64,000 nucleotides of DNA from Pararhizobium arenae (GTDB taxonomy: Bacteria > Pseudomonadota > Alphaproteobacteria > Rhizobiales > Rhizobiaceae), in the NCBI RefSeq assembly GCF_001931685.1, contig NZ_MOOY01000002.1:434001-498000 (forward strand), read 5' to 3'. Below the pieces are notes generated by a model. It saw nothing but the letters and a program-made list of their open reading frames with translations. It was not told the origin of the DNA and made no database searches. Positions 53,103-61,389 of this stretch are shown here, in pieces; the stretch's first letter is position 1, and every line of letters starts with the position of its first letter. Both the position numbers and the translations under genes were made by a program.

Positions 53103-54524
53103 ATGAACTTCACCGTCGCCATCGTCGGTCGCCCCAATGTCGGCAAGTCCACGCTTTTCAACCGTCTGGTCGGAAAGAAGCTGGCGCTTGTCGATGATAC
53201 GCCGGGCGTTACCCGCGACCGGCGTCCGGGAGACGCCAAGCTCATCGACCTGCGCTTCACCATCATCGATACGGCCGGTCTCGAGCAGTCCGGACCCGAA
53301 ACGCTTCAGGGCCGCATGTGGATGCAGACCGAAGCCGCCATCGACGAAGCCGACCTGACGCTCTTCGTCGTCGATGCCAAATACGGTCTGACGCCGGCTG
53401 ACGAGACGCTGGGTGAGATGCTACGCCGTCGTGGCAAGCCTGTCGTGCTGGTTGCCAACAAGTCCGAAGCCAAGGGGTCGGACGGCGGCTATTACGACGC
53501 CTTCACCCTGGGCCTTGGCGAGCCTGTCGCCATCTCCGCTGAACACGGTCAGGGCATGATCGATCTGCGTGACGCCATCGTTGCTGCGATCGGGGAAGAC
53601 CGCGCCTTCCCGCCGCAAGTCGATGAAGCCGAGACCAATGTCGATGTTCGCGACGAGATGGGCGCCGAGGACGAGGATTTCGAGCCGGAATATGACGAGA
53701 CCAAGCCGCTGCGCGTTGCGATCATCGGTCGCCCCAATGCCGGCAAGTCGACGCTGATCAACCGCTTCCTTGGCGAAGATCGCCTGCTGACCGGCCCGGA
53801 AGCCGGCATCACCCGCGACAGCATTTCCGTCGAATGGGAATGGCGCGGCCGCACCATCAAGATGTTCGACACCGCCGGCATGCGCAAGAAGGCGCGGGTA
53901 CAGGAAAAGCTTGAAAAGCTTTCCGTCGCCGACAGCCTGCGCTCGATCCGCTTCGCCGAATCCGTCGTCATCGTCTTCGATGCGACCATCCCTTTCGAAA
54001 AGCAGGATTTGCAGCTCGTCGATCTCGTGATCCGCGAAGGCCGTGCCGCCATCCTCGCCTTTAACAAGTGGGATTTGGTCGAAGACCCGCAGGCGCTGCT
54101 TGCCGATCTGCGCGAAAAGACCGAGCGGCTTCTGCCGCAGGCGCGCGGCATCCGCGCCGTGCCGATTTCCGGCCAGACGGGCTACGGCCTCGACAAGCTG
54201 ATGCAGTCGATCATCGATACCGACAAGGTCTGGAACCGCCGTATTTCCACAGCGCGGCTCAACCGCTGGCTCGATGGCACGCAGATCCAGCATCCGCCAC
54301 CGGCCGTTTCCGGCCGTCGCCTGAAGTTGAAATACATGACGCAGGTGAAGGCCCGTCCGCCGGGCTTCATGATCAATTGCACGCGGCCTGACGCCGTGCC
54401 GGAAAGCTATATCCGTTATCTGACCAACGGCCTGCGCAACGATTTCGACATGCCGGGCGTACCGATCCGCATCCATCTGCGCGCGTCGGACAATCCGTTC
54501 GAAAACAAGAAAAAGAAGCGGTAA
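53103..54524 (+). CDS. der: Ribosome biogenesis GTPase Der (EngA)
   Basis: A 473-residue GTPase with two tandem G domains and a C-terminal KH-like domain, needed for 50S maturation. The first P-loop is GRPNVGKST (about residue 8), with switch DTPGVTRDR and NKSE; the second is GRPNAGKST (about residue 210), with DTAGMRKK and NKWD. The KH domain covers roughly residues 385-473. It probably shares an operon with the TPR gene upstream. Confidence 0.96.
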   Translation: MNFTVAIVGRPNVGKSTLFNRLVGKKLALVDDTPGVTRDRRPGDAKLIDLRFTIIDTAGLEQSGPETLQGRMWMQTEAAIDEADLTLFVVDAKYGLTPADETLGEMLRRRGKPVVLVANKSEAKGSDGGYYDAFTLGLGEPVAISAEHGQGMIDLRDAIVAAIGEDRAFPPQVDEAETNVDVRDEMGAEDEDFEPEYDETKPLRVAIIGRPNAGKSTLINRFLGEDRLLTGPEAGITRDSISVEWEWRGRTIKMFDTAGMRKKARVQEKLEKLSVADSLRSIRFAESVVIVFDATIPFEKQDLQLVDLVIREGRAAILAFNKWDLVEDPQALLADLREKTERLLPQARGIRAVPISGQTGYGLDKLMQSIIDTDKVWNRRISTARLNRWLDGTQIQHPPPAVSGRRLKLKYMTQVKARPPGFMINCTRPDAVPESYIRYLTNGLRNDFDMPGVPIRIHLRASDNPFENKKKKR

Positions 54525-54535
54525 TCAGCTTCTTT

Positions 54536-55453
54536 TCAGGCCGTCGGCAGCTTGTCGGCGGCAATCAGCGCACCATGATGCTGGATGACGGCCGCAGCCG
54601 CCTTGGTCGCAAATTCGGCGGCTGCCTTTGCATCCCTATTGACGGCATAACGGGCGAGAAACGCGCCGTTGAAACTGTCGCCGGCGCTGGTCGTATCGAC
54701 GATTTTGTCGACAGCCTGGGACGGCACAAAGACCTCCGCTTTACCGGCGAAACTCAGCGTCACTCCCTTCGCCCCATCCTTGACGACGATATGCTCGACC
54801 CCGAGATTCCGATAGCGCGCGATCGTCGCTGCGATATCGGCGTCGCCGAAATAGGTTGCCTCGTCGTCGAAGCTCGGCATGACTAGGCTCGCCGCACGGG
54901 CGCCGTCGGAGATGGTGTCCAGCATGCGCTGGCGATCATCCCACAGGCGAGCGCGGATGTTCGGGTCGAAGACGACGAGTTTGCCCGCCGCCTTGGCGCG
55001 GCGCAGTTCCGAAAGCAGGGTCTCGACGGCATCCGGCGCGAGAATGGCAAGGGTGATGCCGGAAAAGACGATGATATCGGCGGTCTCGATTGCGCCGCGC
55101 AGATGATCGGCATCGTCGGCCAGCGTCTTTGCCGCCGAAACCGAACGCCAGTAGGAAAAGCTGCGTTCGCCGTCCTTCAGGTGGATCATGTAGAGGCCCG
55201 GTGAGCGGCCCTCGACGCGGCGGATGTGTCTCGTTCCAACGCCGGTTGTCTCGATGAAGGCGAGCATATCGTCGGAGACGGTATCGGTGCCGACGGCCGT
55301 CAGGTAATCGACGGACCAGTCAGCGGGCAGGAAGCGTCGGGCGTAATAGGCGGTGTTGAAGCTGTCGCCGGCGTAGCCTTTTCGCAAGAGATCGCCTTCG
55401 GCCTGCATGAGTTCCACCATACATTCGCCGATCGAAAGCAGTGTCCTTGCCAT
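54536..55453 (-). CDS. kdgK: 2-Dehydro-3-deoxygluconokinase, PfkB family
   Basis: A 305-residue sugar kinase. The PfkB signatures are present: the N-terminal GECMVELMQ and YAGDSFNTAYYARRF, and the C-terminal DTTSAGDSFNGAFLARY with the catalytic Asp. The pattern fits KDG kinase, which phosphorylates 2-keto-3-deoxygluconate in uronate or Entner-Doudoroff pathways. ATG 55453 has GGAGGAGAGG upstream and is preferred over a start 8 codons earlier. Convergent with der, 11 bases apart. Confidence 0.87.
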   Translation of the reverse strand: MARTLLSIGECMVELMQAEGDLLRKGYAGDSFNTAYYARRFLPADWSVDYLTAVGTDTVSDDMLAFIETTGVGTRHIRRVEGRSPGLYMIHLKDGERSFSYWRSVSAAKTLADDADHLRGAIETADIIVFSGITLAILAPDAVETLLSELRRAKAAGKLVVFDPNIRARLWDDRQRMLDTISDGARAASLVMPSFDDEATYFGDADIAATIARYRNLGVEHIVVKDGAKGVTLSFAGKAEVFVPSQAVDKIVDTTSAGDSFNGAFLARYAVNRDAKAAAEFATKAAAAVIQHHGALIAADKLPTA

Positions 55454-55655
55454 AAAGCCTCTCCTCCAAAGTCCCATTTTTCCGGATAGGGGGAAGCACG
55501 GCGGAAGGCAAGGCGTTTCGCGGAGGATTCGGTTCGGTTGATGGTCGCGCCGGTTCTATTCTTGCAATGCAATAAAAGCGTTCCGGCTGCCGTTTACTCC
55601 GCGGCATCACGGCGATACATCTTGCAATCATGTCCCTCCAGCCATGGAGTTTCCG

Positions 55656-57305
55656 ATGGCGTCTCCCGTGAAGTCCAATCCCGATTGGTGGCGTGGTGCG
55701 GTGATCTATCAGGTCTATCCGCGATCTTTCCAGGATACGACGGGGGACGGGCTGGGCGACCTCAACGGCGTGACCGAGCGGTTGCCTTATATCTCCAGCC
55801 TTGGTGTCGATGCGATCTGGCTGTCGCCCTTCTTCACCTCGCCGATGGCCGACATGGGTTATGACGTCTCGGATTACTGCGATGTCGATCCGATCTTCGG
55901 CACGCTCAGGGATTTCGATGCGCTTATGAAAAAAGCGCATGATCTCGGCCTCAAGGTGATCATCGATCAGGTCATTTCCCACACATCCGACCAGCATCCC
56001 TGGTTCAAGGAAAGCCGCTCCAGCCGGACGAACGACAAGGCCGACTGGTATGTCTGGGCCGACCCGAAGCCGGACGGCACGGCGCCGAACAACTGGCTGT
56101 CGATTTTTGGCGGACCGGCCTGGGAGTGGGACGGTGTGCGCAAGCAATATTACATGCACAACTTCCTCGGCTCGCAGCCGGATCTGAATTTCCACAATCC
56201 GGATGTGCAGGACGCCCTCCTGAAGACCGTGCGTTTCTGGCTGGAGCGCGGCGTCGATGGTTTCCGGCTTGATACCGTCAACTTCTACTTCCACGACAAG
56301 GAACTGCGGGACAATCCTCCGCTTGTCCATGACGAGGATGCGATCGGTCTCGATGCGCCGGACGTGAACCCATACGGTATGCAGAACCATCTCTACGACA
56401 AGACCCAACCGGAAAATATCGGCTTCCTGCAGCGTTTTCGCGCTCTCCTGGACGAGTTCGGCGAACGCGCATCGGTCGGGGAAGTGGGCGACGGTGCACG
56501 CTCGCTAAAGACCGTCGCCGCATACACGAGCGGCGGCGACAAGCTGCATATGTGCTACACCTTCGATCTGTTGGGGCCGGATTTCACGGCAACCCATATC
56601 CGCCGATGCGTCACCGCGTTCCAGAATGCGGTGACGGATGGCTGGGTCTGCTGGGCCTTTTCCAACCACGACGTCACCCGCCATGTGAGCCGGTTTATCG
56701 AAAAGGACGATGAACGCGAACGTGTGGCCAAACTGGCGATCTCGGTGCTGGCGACATTGCGCGGTTCCATTTGCCTTTATCAAGGCGAGGAACTCTCCTT
56801 GCCGGAAGCCGATCTTGCCTTCGAAGATCTGCGCGATCCCTACGGCATCCGTTTCTGGCCTTCCTTCAAGGGCCGCGACGGATGCCGCACGCCGATGCCC
56901 TGGGAAGCAAAAGCCGAAAATGCCGGGTTCTCGAAGGTCAAACCTTGGCTGCCGGTGCCGGATGTTCACACGGCGCTCGCTGCCGATGTGCAGGAGAAAG
57001 CTGATGGTTCTGTCCTTGCGCATTACCGTGAGACGCTGGCGTTCCGAAAACAGCATCCGGCACTGCGCGACGGTTCGATGCGCTTTATCGAGACCAATCA
57101 GGATATCCTCGCCTTCACGCGGGAGAAGGACGGGGAGCGGCTGCTTTTCGTCTTCAATCTCCGCCGTGGCCCGCAAAGCGTTCAGTTGCCGAAGGATCTG
57201 AAGATCGCCGAAGTTCTGCCGATGCCGGGTTTTGAAGCGCGACTGGACGGCTGGGATATTGAGCTGGACGCGCTCGATGTTTTTTGCGGGAAGCTTCAGA
57301 ATTAG
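55656..57305 (+). CDS. Alpha-glucosidase, glycoside hydrolase family 13
   Basis: A 549-residue cytoplasmic GH13 enzyme of the oligo-1,6-glucosidase/AglA type. The catalytic residues are D206 (DGFRLDTVNF), E276 (SVGEVGD) and D339 (SNHDVTRH). QVYPRSFQDTTGDGLGDLNG opens the barrel. ATG 55656 is chosen over 55644 because the bases GGAG lie 6-7 bases before it. It would hydrolyse alpha-glucosides such as sucrose, maltose or trehalulose. No sugar transporter genes flank it, unlike the aglEFGAK operon of S. meliloti. Confidence 0.9.
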   Translation: MASPVKSNPDWWRGAVIYQVYPRSFQDTTGDGLGDLNGVTERLPYISSLGVDAIWLSPFFTSPMADMGYDVSDYCDVDPIFGTLRDFDALMKKAHDLGLKVIIDQVISHTSDQHPWFKESRSSRTNDKADWYVWADPKPDGTAPNNWLSIFGGPAWEWDGVRKQYYMHNFLGSQPDLNFHNPDVQDALLKTVRFWLERGVDGFRLDTVNFYFHDKELRDNPPLVHDEDAIGLDAPDVNPYGMQNHLYDKTQPENIGFLQRFRALLDEFGERASVGEVGDGARSLKTVAAYTSGGDKLHMCYTFDLLGPDFTATHIRRCVTAFQNAVTDGWVCWAFSNHDVTRHVSRFIEKDDERERVAKLAISVLATLRGSICLYQGEELSLPEADLAFEDLRDPYGIRFWPSFKGRDGCRTPMPWEAKAENAGFSKVKPWLPVPDVHTALAADVQEKADGSVLAHYRETLAFRKQHPALRDGSMRFIETNQDILAFTREKDGERLLFVFNLRRGPQSVQLPKDLKIAEVLPMPGFEARLDGWDIELDALDVFCGKLQN

Positions 57306-57310
57306 CCTTG

Positions 57311-57339
57311 TTGAAACATCCTATGGGATGTCATATATT
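57311..57339 (+). promoter_or_regulatory. Promoter with internal dyad for the PIN/RHH operon
   Basis: TTGAAA (57311-57316) and TATATT (57334-57339) are separated by exactly 17 bases. A perfect dyad, ACATCC and GGATGT around TATG (57316-57331), fills the spacer. The predicted start of transcription falls at or next to the toxin ATG at 57345, implying a leaderless message. The RHH antitoxin is the natural candidate for binding the dyad. Confidence 0.75.
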
Positions 57340-57344
57340 GCGAC

Positions 57345-57773
57345 ATGAAACGTGTTGTGCTGGATACCAATATTCTGGTGGCGGGCCTGCGCAGCAGAAA
57401 CGGCGCATCTTTCGGCGTTCTCAGTCTTGTTGCAGACAGGGTGATCATACCGTTGGTCACCACAACCTTGTTCTTGGAGTATGAGGCCGTTCTCAAACGC
57501 CCGGAACTGCGAGGTATGACAAACTTGTCTGTTGCTGACATGGAATTATTCCTGCGGGAGCTCGCTGCTCTGGCAAAGCCGGTTGACGTTCATTTCAGTT
57601 GGCGCCCGCAAAGCTCCGATCCGGCTGATGAAATGGTTCTGGAAGCTGCGGTAAACGGTCGTGCAGATGCGTTGATCACCCATAATCTAAAGGACTTGGC
57701 CGAAGCAGCTGCACGTTTTGGAATTCCAGCGGTGCTTCCAGGCGTATTCTTGCAGGAATGGAAAGATGAGTAA
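57345..57773 (+). CDS. PIN-domain toxin
   Basis: A 142-residue PIN toxin of the COG1569 type: VVLDTNILVAGLRSRNGASF at the N-terminus, FLEYEAVLKRPEL, then DPADEMVLEAAVNGRADALITHNLKDL with the remaining acidic residues. No Shine-Dalgarno sequence is present; the promoter at 57311-57339 predicts a leaderless transcript. The toxin gene comes first, and its end overlaps the antitoxin start by 8 bases. Confidence 0.85.
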   Translation: MKRVVLDTNILVAGLRSRNGASFGVLSLVADRVIIPLVTTTLFLEYEAVLKRPELRGMTNLSVADMELFLRELAALAKPVDVHFSWRPQSSDPADEMVLEAAVNGRADALITHNLKDLAEAAARFGIPAVLPGVFLQEWKDE

Positions 57774-58035
57774 GGCAACCTATCCTTTAAAGCTGCCCGC
57801 TTCCGTAAAAGAAGCCGCTGCTCGGCTGGCAAAGTCAGACGGTGTCTCGCTTAATCAATGGATTGCGTCGGCGGTTGCGCAGAAAGTCGGTGTAATGGAG
57901 ACAGCGGAGACTTTCCTCGCGGCGAGAGCCGGCTCTGCGCGTGGGACGGGCCTCGCAAGCATTCTTCATAAAGTCGCTGATGTCCCACCGGATGCAGGCG
58001 ACGAGATGCCGGACATATTAAAAAATCAGGAATGA
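57766..58035 (+). CDS. Ribbon-helix-helix antitoxin, HicB-like
   Basis: An 89-residue protein whose first half is a ribbon-helix-helix DNA-binding domain (TYPLKLPASVKEAAARLAKSDGVSLNQWIASAVAQKVG, about residues 5-42), as in HicB C-termini and Arc-like repressors. The second half, acidic at its end, should bind the PIN toxin. It overlaps the toxin gene by 8 bases and ends 3 bases before the convergent ade stop. Confidence 0.83.
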   Translation: MSKATYPLKLPASVKEAAARLAKSDGVSLNQWIASAVAQKVGVMETAETFLAARAGSARGTGLASILHKVADVPPDAGDEMPDILKNQE

Positions 58036-58038
58036 AGT

Positions 58039-59736
58039 TCACCCGATCAGCATGAACTTGTCGACATCCACCAGCCCGCGATCCGAAATCTTCAGGTGAG
58101 GAATAACCGGCAGTGGCAGGAAGGCGAGTTGCAGGAACGGCTCCTGCAACGTGGCGCCCAATGCAAAAGCGGCCTGGCGCAGGTCGTGCAGCGTGTCGCG
58201 CACGCTCTCATAGGGCTCGAGGCTCATGAGGCCGGCGACGGGCAGGGCGATTTCGCCGGTCACCTTGCCGTCTTCGACCACGACGAAGCCGCCTTTGATC
58301 TCACCGAGACGGTTGGCTGCCATCGCCATATCGTCCACGTTCACGCCGACGACGCAGATGTTGTGGCTGTCATGGCCGACGGTCGATGCGATGGCACCTT
58401 TCTTCAGGCCAAATCCCTGCACGAAACCGTTGGCATGATTGCCGTTCAAACCATGCCGCTCGATAACCGCTACCTTGATGATATCGCGGCCGAGATCGAT
58501 GCCGGTCTGGTTGCCGTCGGCTGGCAGCTTGAAACGGCGGTGTTCGGTGATGATCTTGCCCGGCAATACCCCGATGACCGAGCTTTCGCCTTCGGTATAG
58601 GGCACGCCAAAGGCGGCGGCGTTCACATGGCCGGCTTTGACGCTATCCAGCCCCACGGGCGCGACGGAACGGCGAGAGGCAAACAGCTCATCCGTGACAC
58701 GGCGACCGCCGCAGAACACCATCTCCGCCCGGCACTTTTCCAGGCTATCCACCACAACGAGATCAGCTCGCCAGCCCGGGGCGATGAGACCGCGATCTTT
58801 GAGCCCGAAGGCGCGCGCCGCGGAAAGGGAGGCAGCGCGATAAACGGCCAGACGATCCGCTCCGTGAGCAATGGCTTCGCGGATCATGTGATCGAGATGG
58901 CCTTCTTCGGCGATGTCGAGCGGATTGCGGTCGTCGGTGCAAAGGGCAAGATGAGGCGACAGCCGTTCCGTGAGCAGCGGCAGCAACGCATGGAGATCCT
59001 TGGAAACGGACCCCTCACGCACCAGGATGTGCATGCCCTTGCGGATCTTTTCCAAGGCTTCTTCCGCCGAGGTGCATTCGTGATCGGTGCGGATGCCGGC
59101 GGAGAGATAGCCGTTGAGATCCAGCCCGCGCAGCAGCGGTGCATGCCCGTCGATATGGCCGCCCTGGAATGCTTCGAGCTTGGCGAGGCAGGTCGGGTCC
59201 TTGTAAATGACGCCGGGAAAATTCATGAACTCCGCAAGGCCGATAACCTTGGGATGATCGCGGAATGGCAACAGCTTCTCGATCGGCAGATCGGCGCCGG
59301 AGGTTTCGAGATGGGTTGCCGGCACGCAGCTCGAAAGCTGCACGCGGATATCCATGATGGTTTCGAGCGCGCTGTCGAGGAAGAACTGGATGCCCTCGAT
59401 GCCGAGCACATTGGCGATCTCATGCGGATCGCAGATCACCGTGGTCACGCCGTAGGGCAGGACGCAGCGGTCGAATTCATGCGGGGTGACGAGCGAGGAT
59501 TCGATATGCAGATGGGTGTCGATGAAACCGGGAACGACGGTCTTGCCGGAAATGTCGATTTCCTTCGTGCCGGTATAGGTGCCGTAGGTGCCGACGATCC
59601 GATCGCCGCAGATGGCGATGTCGGACGCGACAAGCTCGCCAGTCGCGAGATCGTAGAATTGGCCGCCCTTCAGGACGATGTCCGCCGGTATCCGCCCGGT
59701 GCCTTGGTCGATGAGGCGTTCGAGACGTTCGGACAT
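58039..59736 (-). CDS. ade: Adenine deaminase
   Basis: A 565-residue metal-dependent amidohydrolase converting adenine to hypoxanthine. Diagnostic stretches are [67 protein letters not shown] and [11 protein letters not shown], with the C-terminal [42 protein letters not shown] region. It extends the purine pathway encoded at 30-43 kb, feeding hypoxanthine to XdhAB, but is not part of that cluster. Confidence 0.94.
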   Translation of the reverse strand: MSERLERLIDQGTGRIPADIVLKGGQFYDLATGELVASDIAICGDRIVGTYGTYTGTKEIDISGKTVVPGFIDTHLHIESSLVTPHEFDRCVLPYGVTTVICDPHEIANVLGIEGIQFFLDSALETIMDIRVQLSSCVPATHLETSGADLPIEKLLPFRDHPKVIGLAEFMNFPGVIYKDPTCLAKLEAFQGGHIDGHAPLLRGLDLNGYLSAGIRTDHECTSAEEALEKIRKGMHILVREGSVSKDLHALLPLLTERLSPHLALCTDDRNPLDIAEEGHLDHMIREAIAHGADRLAVYRAASLSAARAFGLKDRGLIAPGWRADLVVVDSLEKCRAEMVFCGGRRVTDELFASRRSVAPVGLDSVKAGHVNAAAFGVPYTEGESSVIGVLPGKIITEHRRFKLPADGNQTGIDLGRDIIKVAVIERHGLNGNHANGFVQGFGLKKGAIASTVGHDSHNICVVGVNVDDMAMAANRLGEIKGGFVVVEDGKVTGEIALPVAGLMSLEPYESVRDTLHDLRQAAFALGATLQEPFLQLAFLPLPVIPHLKISDRGLVDVDKFMLIG

Positions 59737-59841
59737 GGCGCGTTTCCTGTTTCTGAAGACTTCGGCCGTTGAATATCAGCCTTCTCAAAATAGCCCTCTC
59801 CGCAGATATCACGGAGAGGAATTTGCATGAATGGCAACCGT

Positions 59842-61167
59842 TCAGGCGATCGCGTGGAGCACCTTGCGGATGCCGTCTATCAGTTCGTCGATCTGCTCGG
59901 TCGTGATGATCAGCGGTGGCGAGAGCGCGATGATGTCGCCGGTGGTGCGGATCAGGAGGCCGCTTTCATAGGCCTTGAGGAAGGCCGAGAAGGCGCGCTT
60001 GGTCGGCTCGCCGGCGATCGGCGAGAGCTCGATGGCGCCGATAAGGCCGATGTTGCGGATGTCGATGACGTGAGGGCAATCGGCCAGCGTATGCAGCGCC
60101 TTTTCCCAGTAGGGAGCAAGCTCGGCGCCGCGGGTCAGCAGGCCTTCGTCGCGGTAGGTATCGAGCGTGCCGAGGGCAGCGGCGGATGCGATCGGATTGC
60201 CTGAATAGGTATAGCCATGGAAGAACTCGATCATGTGCTCCGGGCCGCTCATGAACGCATCGTGGATTTCCGAGGTAACGAACACCGCCCCCATCGGGAT
60301 CACGCCGTTGGTCAGGCCTTTGGCGGTGACGATGATGTCCGGCCTCACATCGAAATACTGGGCGGCAAACGGCGTGCCGAGGCGGCCGTAGCCAGTGATG
60401 ACTTCATCGAAGATCAACAGGATGCCGTGCTTGGTGCAGATATCGCGCAGCTTCTGCAGATAGCCCTTCGGCGGGATGAGGACGCCAGTGGAGCCTGCAA
60501 CAGGCTCGACGATGACAGCTGCGATGGTCGAGGCATCGTGAAGCGTCACGATGCGCTCCAGTTCGCTTGCAAGATCGCCCCCATGTTCCGGCTGGCCTTT
60601 GGTAAAGGCGTTCTTCTCCGGCAGGTGTGTGTGTGGCATGTGATCGACGCCGGTGAGCAGCGTGCCAAACATCTTGCGGTTGGAGACTATGCCGCCGACG
60701 GAAATGCCGCCGAAGTTGACGCCGTGATAGCCGCGCTCGCGACCGATCAGGCGCGTGCGCGATCCCTGGCCTTTCACCTTCTGGTAGGCCAGTGCCACCT
60801 TGAGGGCGGTATCGACGGATTCCGAACCGGAGTTGGTGTAGAGAACATGGTTCATGCCTTCAGGGGCGATGTCCACGAGGCGGTTCGCCAGTTCGAAGGC
60901 CTTGGGATGACCAAGCTGAAACGCCGGCGCATAATCAAGTTCGCCGGCCTGCTCGCGGATGGCCTCGGTAATCAGCGGGCGGCAGTGCCCGGCATTGACG
61001 CACCACAGACCTGCGGTGCCGTCCAGCACCTGTCTGCCATCGCTGGTGGTGTAATGCATGTCCTTGGCGGCCACGAACATGCGCGGCTCCTTCTTGAACT
61101 GACGGTTTGCCGTGAACGGCATCCAGAAGGCGCGCAGGTCGTTGGGCGTGGCATTTCGGTTCGACAT
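59842..61167 (-). CDS. Omega-amino acid:pyruvate aminotransferase
   Basis: A 441-residue class III PLP aminotransferase. The opening FWMPFTANRQFKKEPRM is typical of beta-alanine:pyruvate transaminases; the cofactor Lys is in VTAKGLTNG and the PLP-binding Asp in LIFDEVITGYGRLG. ATG 61167 is chosen because the upstream in-frame ATG (61179) supplies GGAG as its ribosome site. Likely donors are beta-alanine, omega-amino acids or amines; the exact substrate is not determinable. Gap of 105 bases to ade. Confidence 0.88.
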   Translation of the reverse strand: MSNRNATPNDLRAFWMPFTANRQFKKEPRMFVAAKDMHYTTSDGRQVLDGTAGLWCVNAGHCRPLITEAIREQAGELDYAPAFQLGHPKAFELANRLVDIAPEGMNHVLYTNSGSESVDTALKVALAYQKVKGQGSRTRLIGRERGYHGVNFGGISVGGIVSNRKMFGTLLTGVDHMPHTHLPEKNAFTKGQPEHGGDLASELERIVTLHDASTIAAVIVEPVAGSTGVLIPPKGYLQKLRDICTKHGILLIFDEVITGYGRLGTPFAAQYFDVRPDIIVTAKGLTNGVIPMGAVFVTSEIHDAFMSGPEHMIEFFHGYTYSGNPIASAAALGTLDTYRDEGLLTRGAELAPYWEKALHTLADCPHVIDIRNIGLIGAIELSPIAGEPTKRAFSAFLKAYESGLLIRTTGDIIALSPPLIITTEQIDELIDGIRKVLHAIA

Positions 61168-61389
61168 ATCGTTCTCCATGGCCCCGTGAGGCCATTTCCC
61201 CGTAAGTGGTTTGGAATCTTTACTCTTCGGTCAAACTATCAGGGCGATTCGAGGCGTCAACCCTGCCTCTTCCTCGCGCATTTTCCCCAACAGACATCCT
61301 AAAACCGCCACGCAAACCTGCGTCTTTGAGGAAGCTTAACCAGTTTGCTGCACAGTGCAGGCGCTCGTATCCGAAACGGCTTCAGGACG

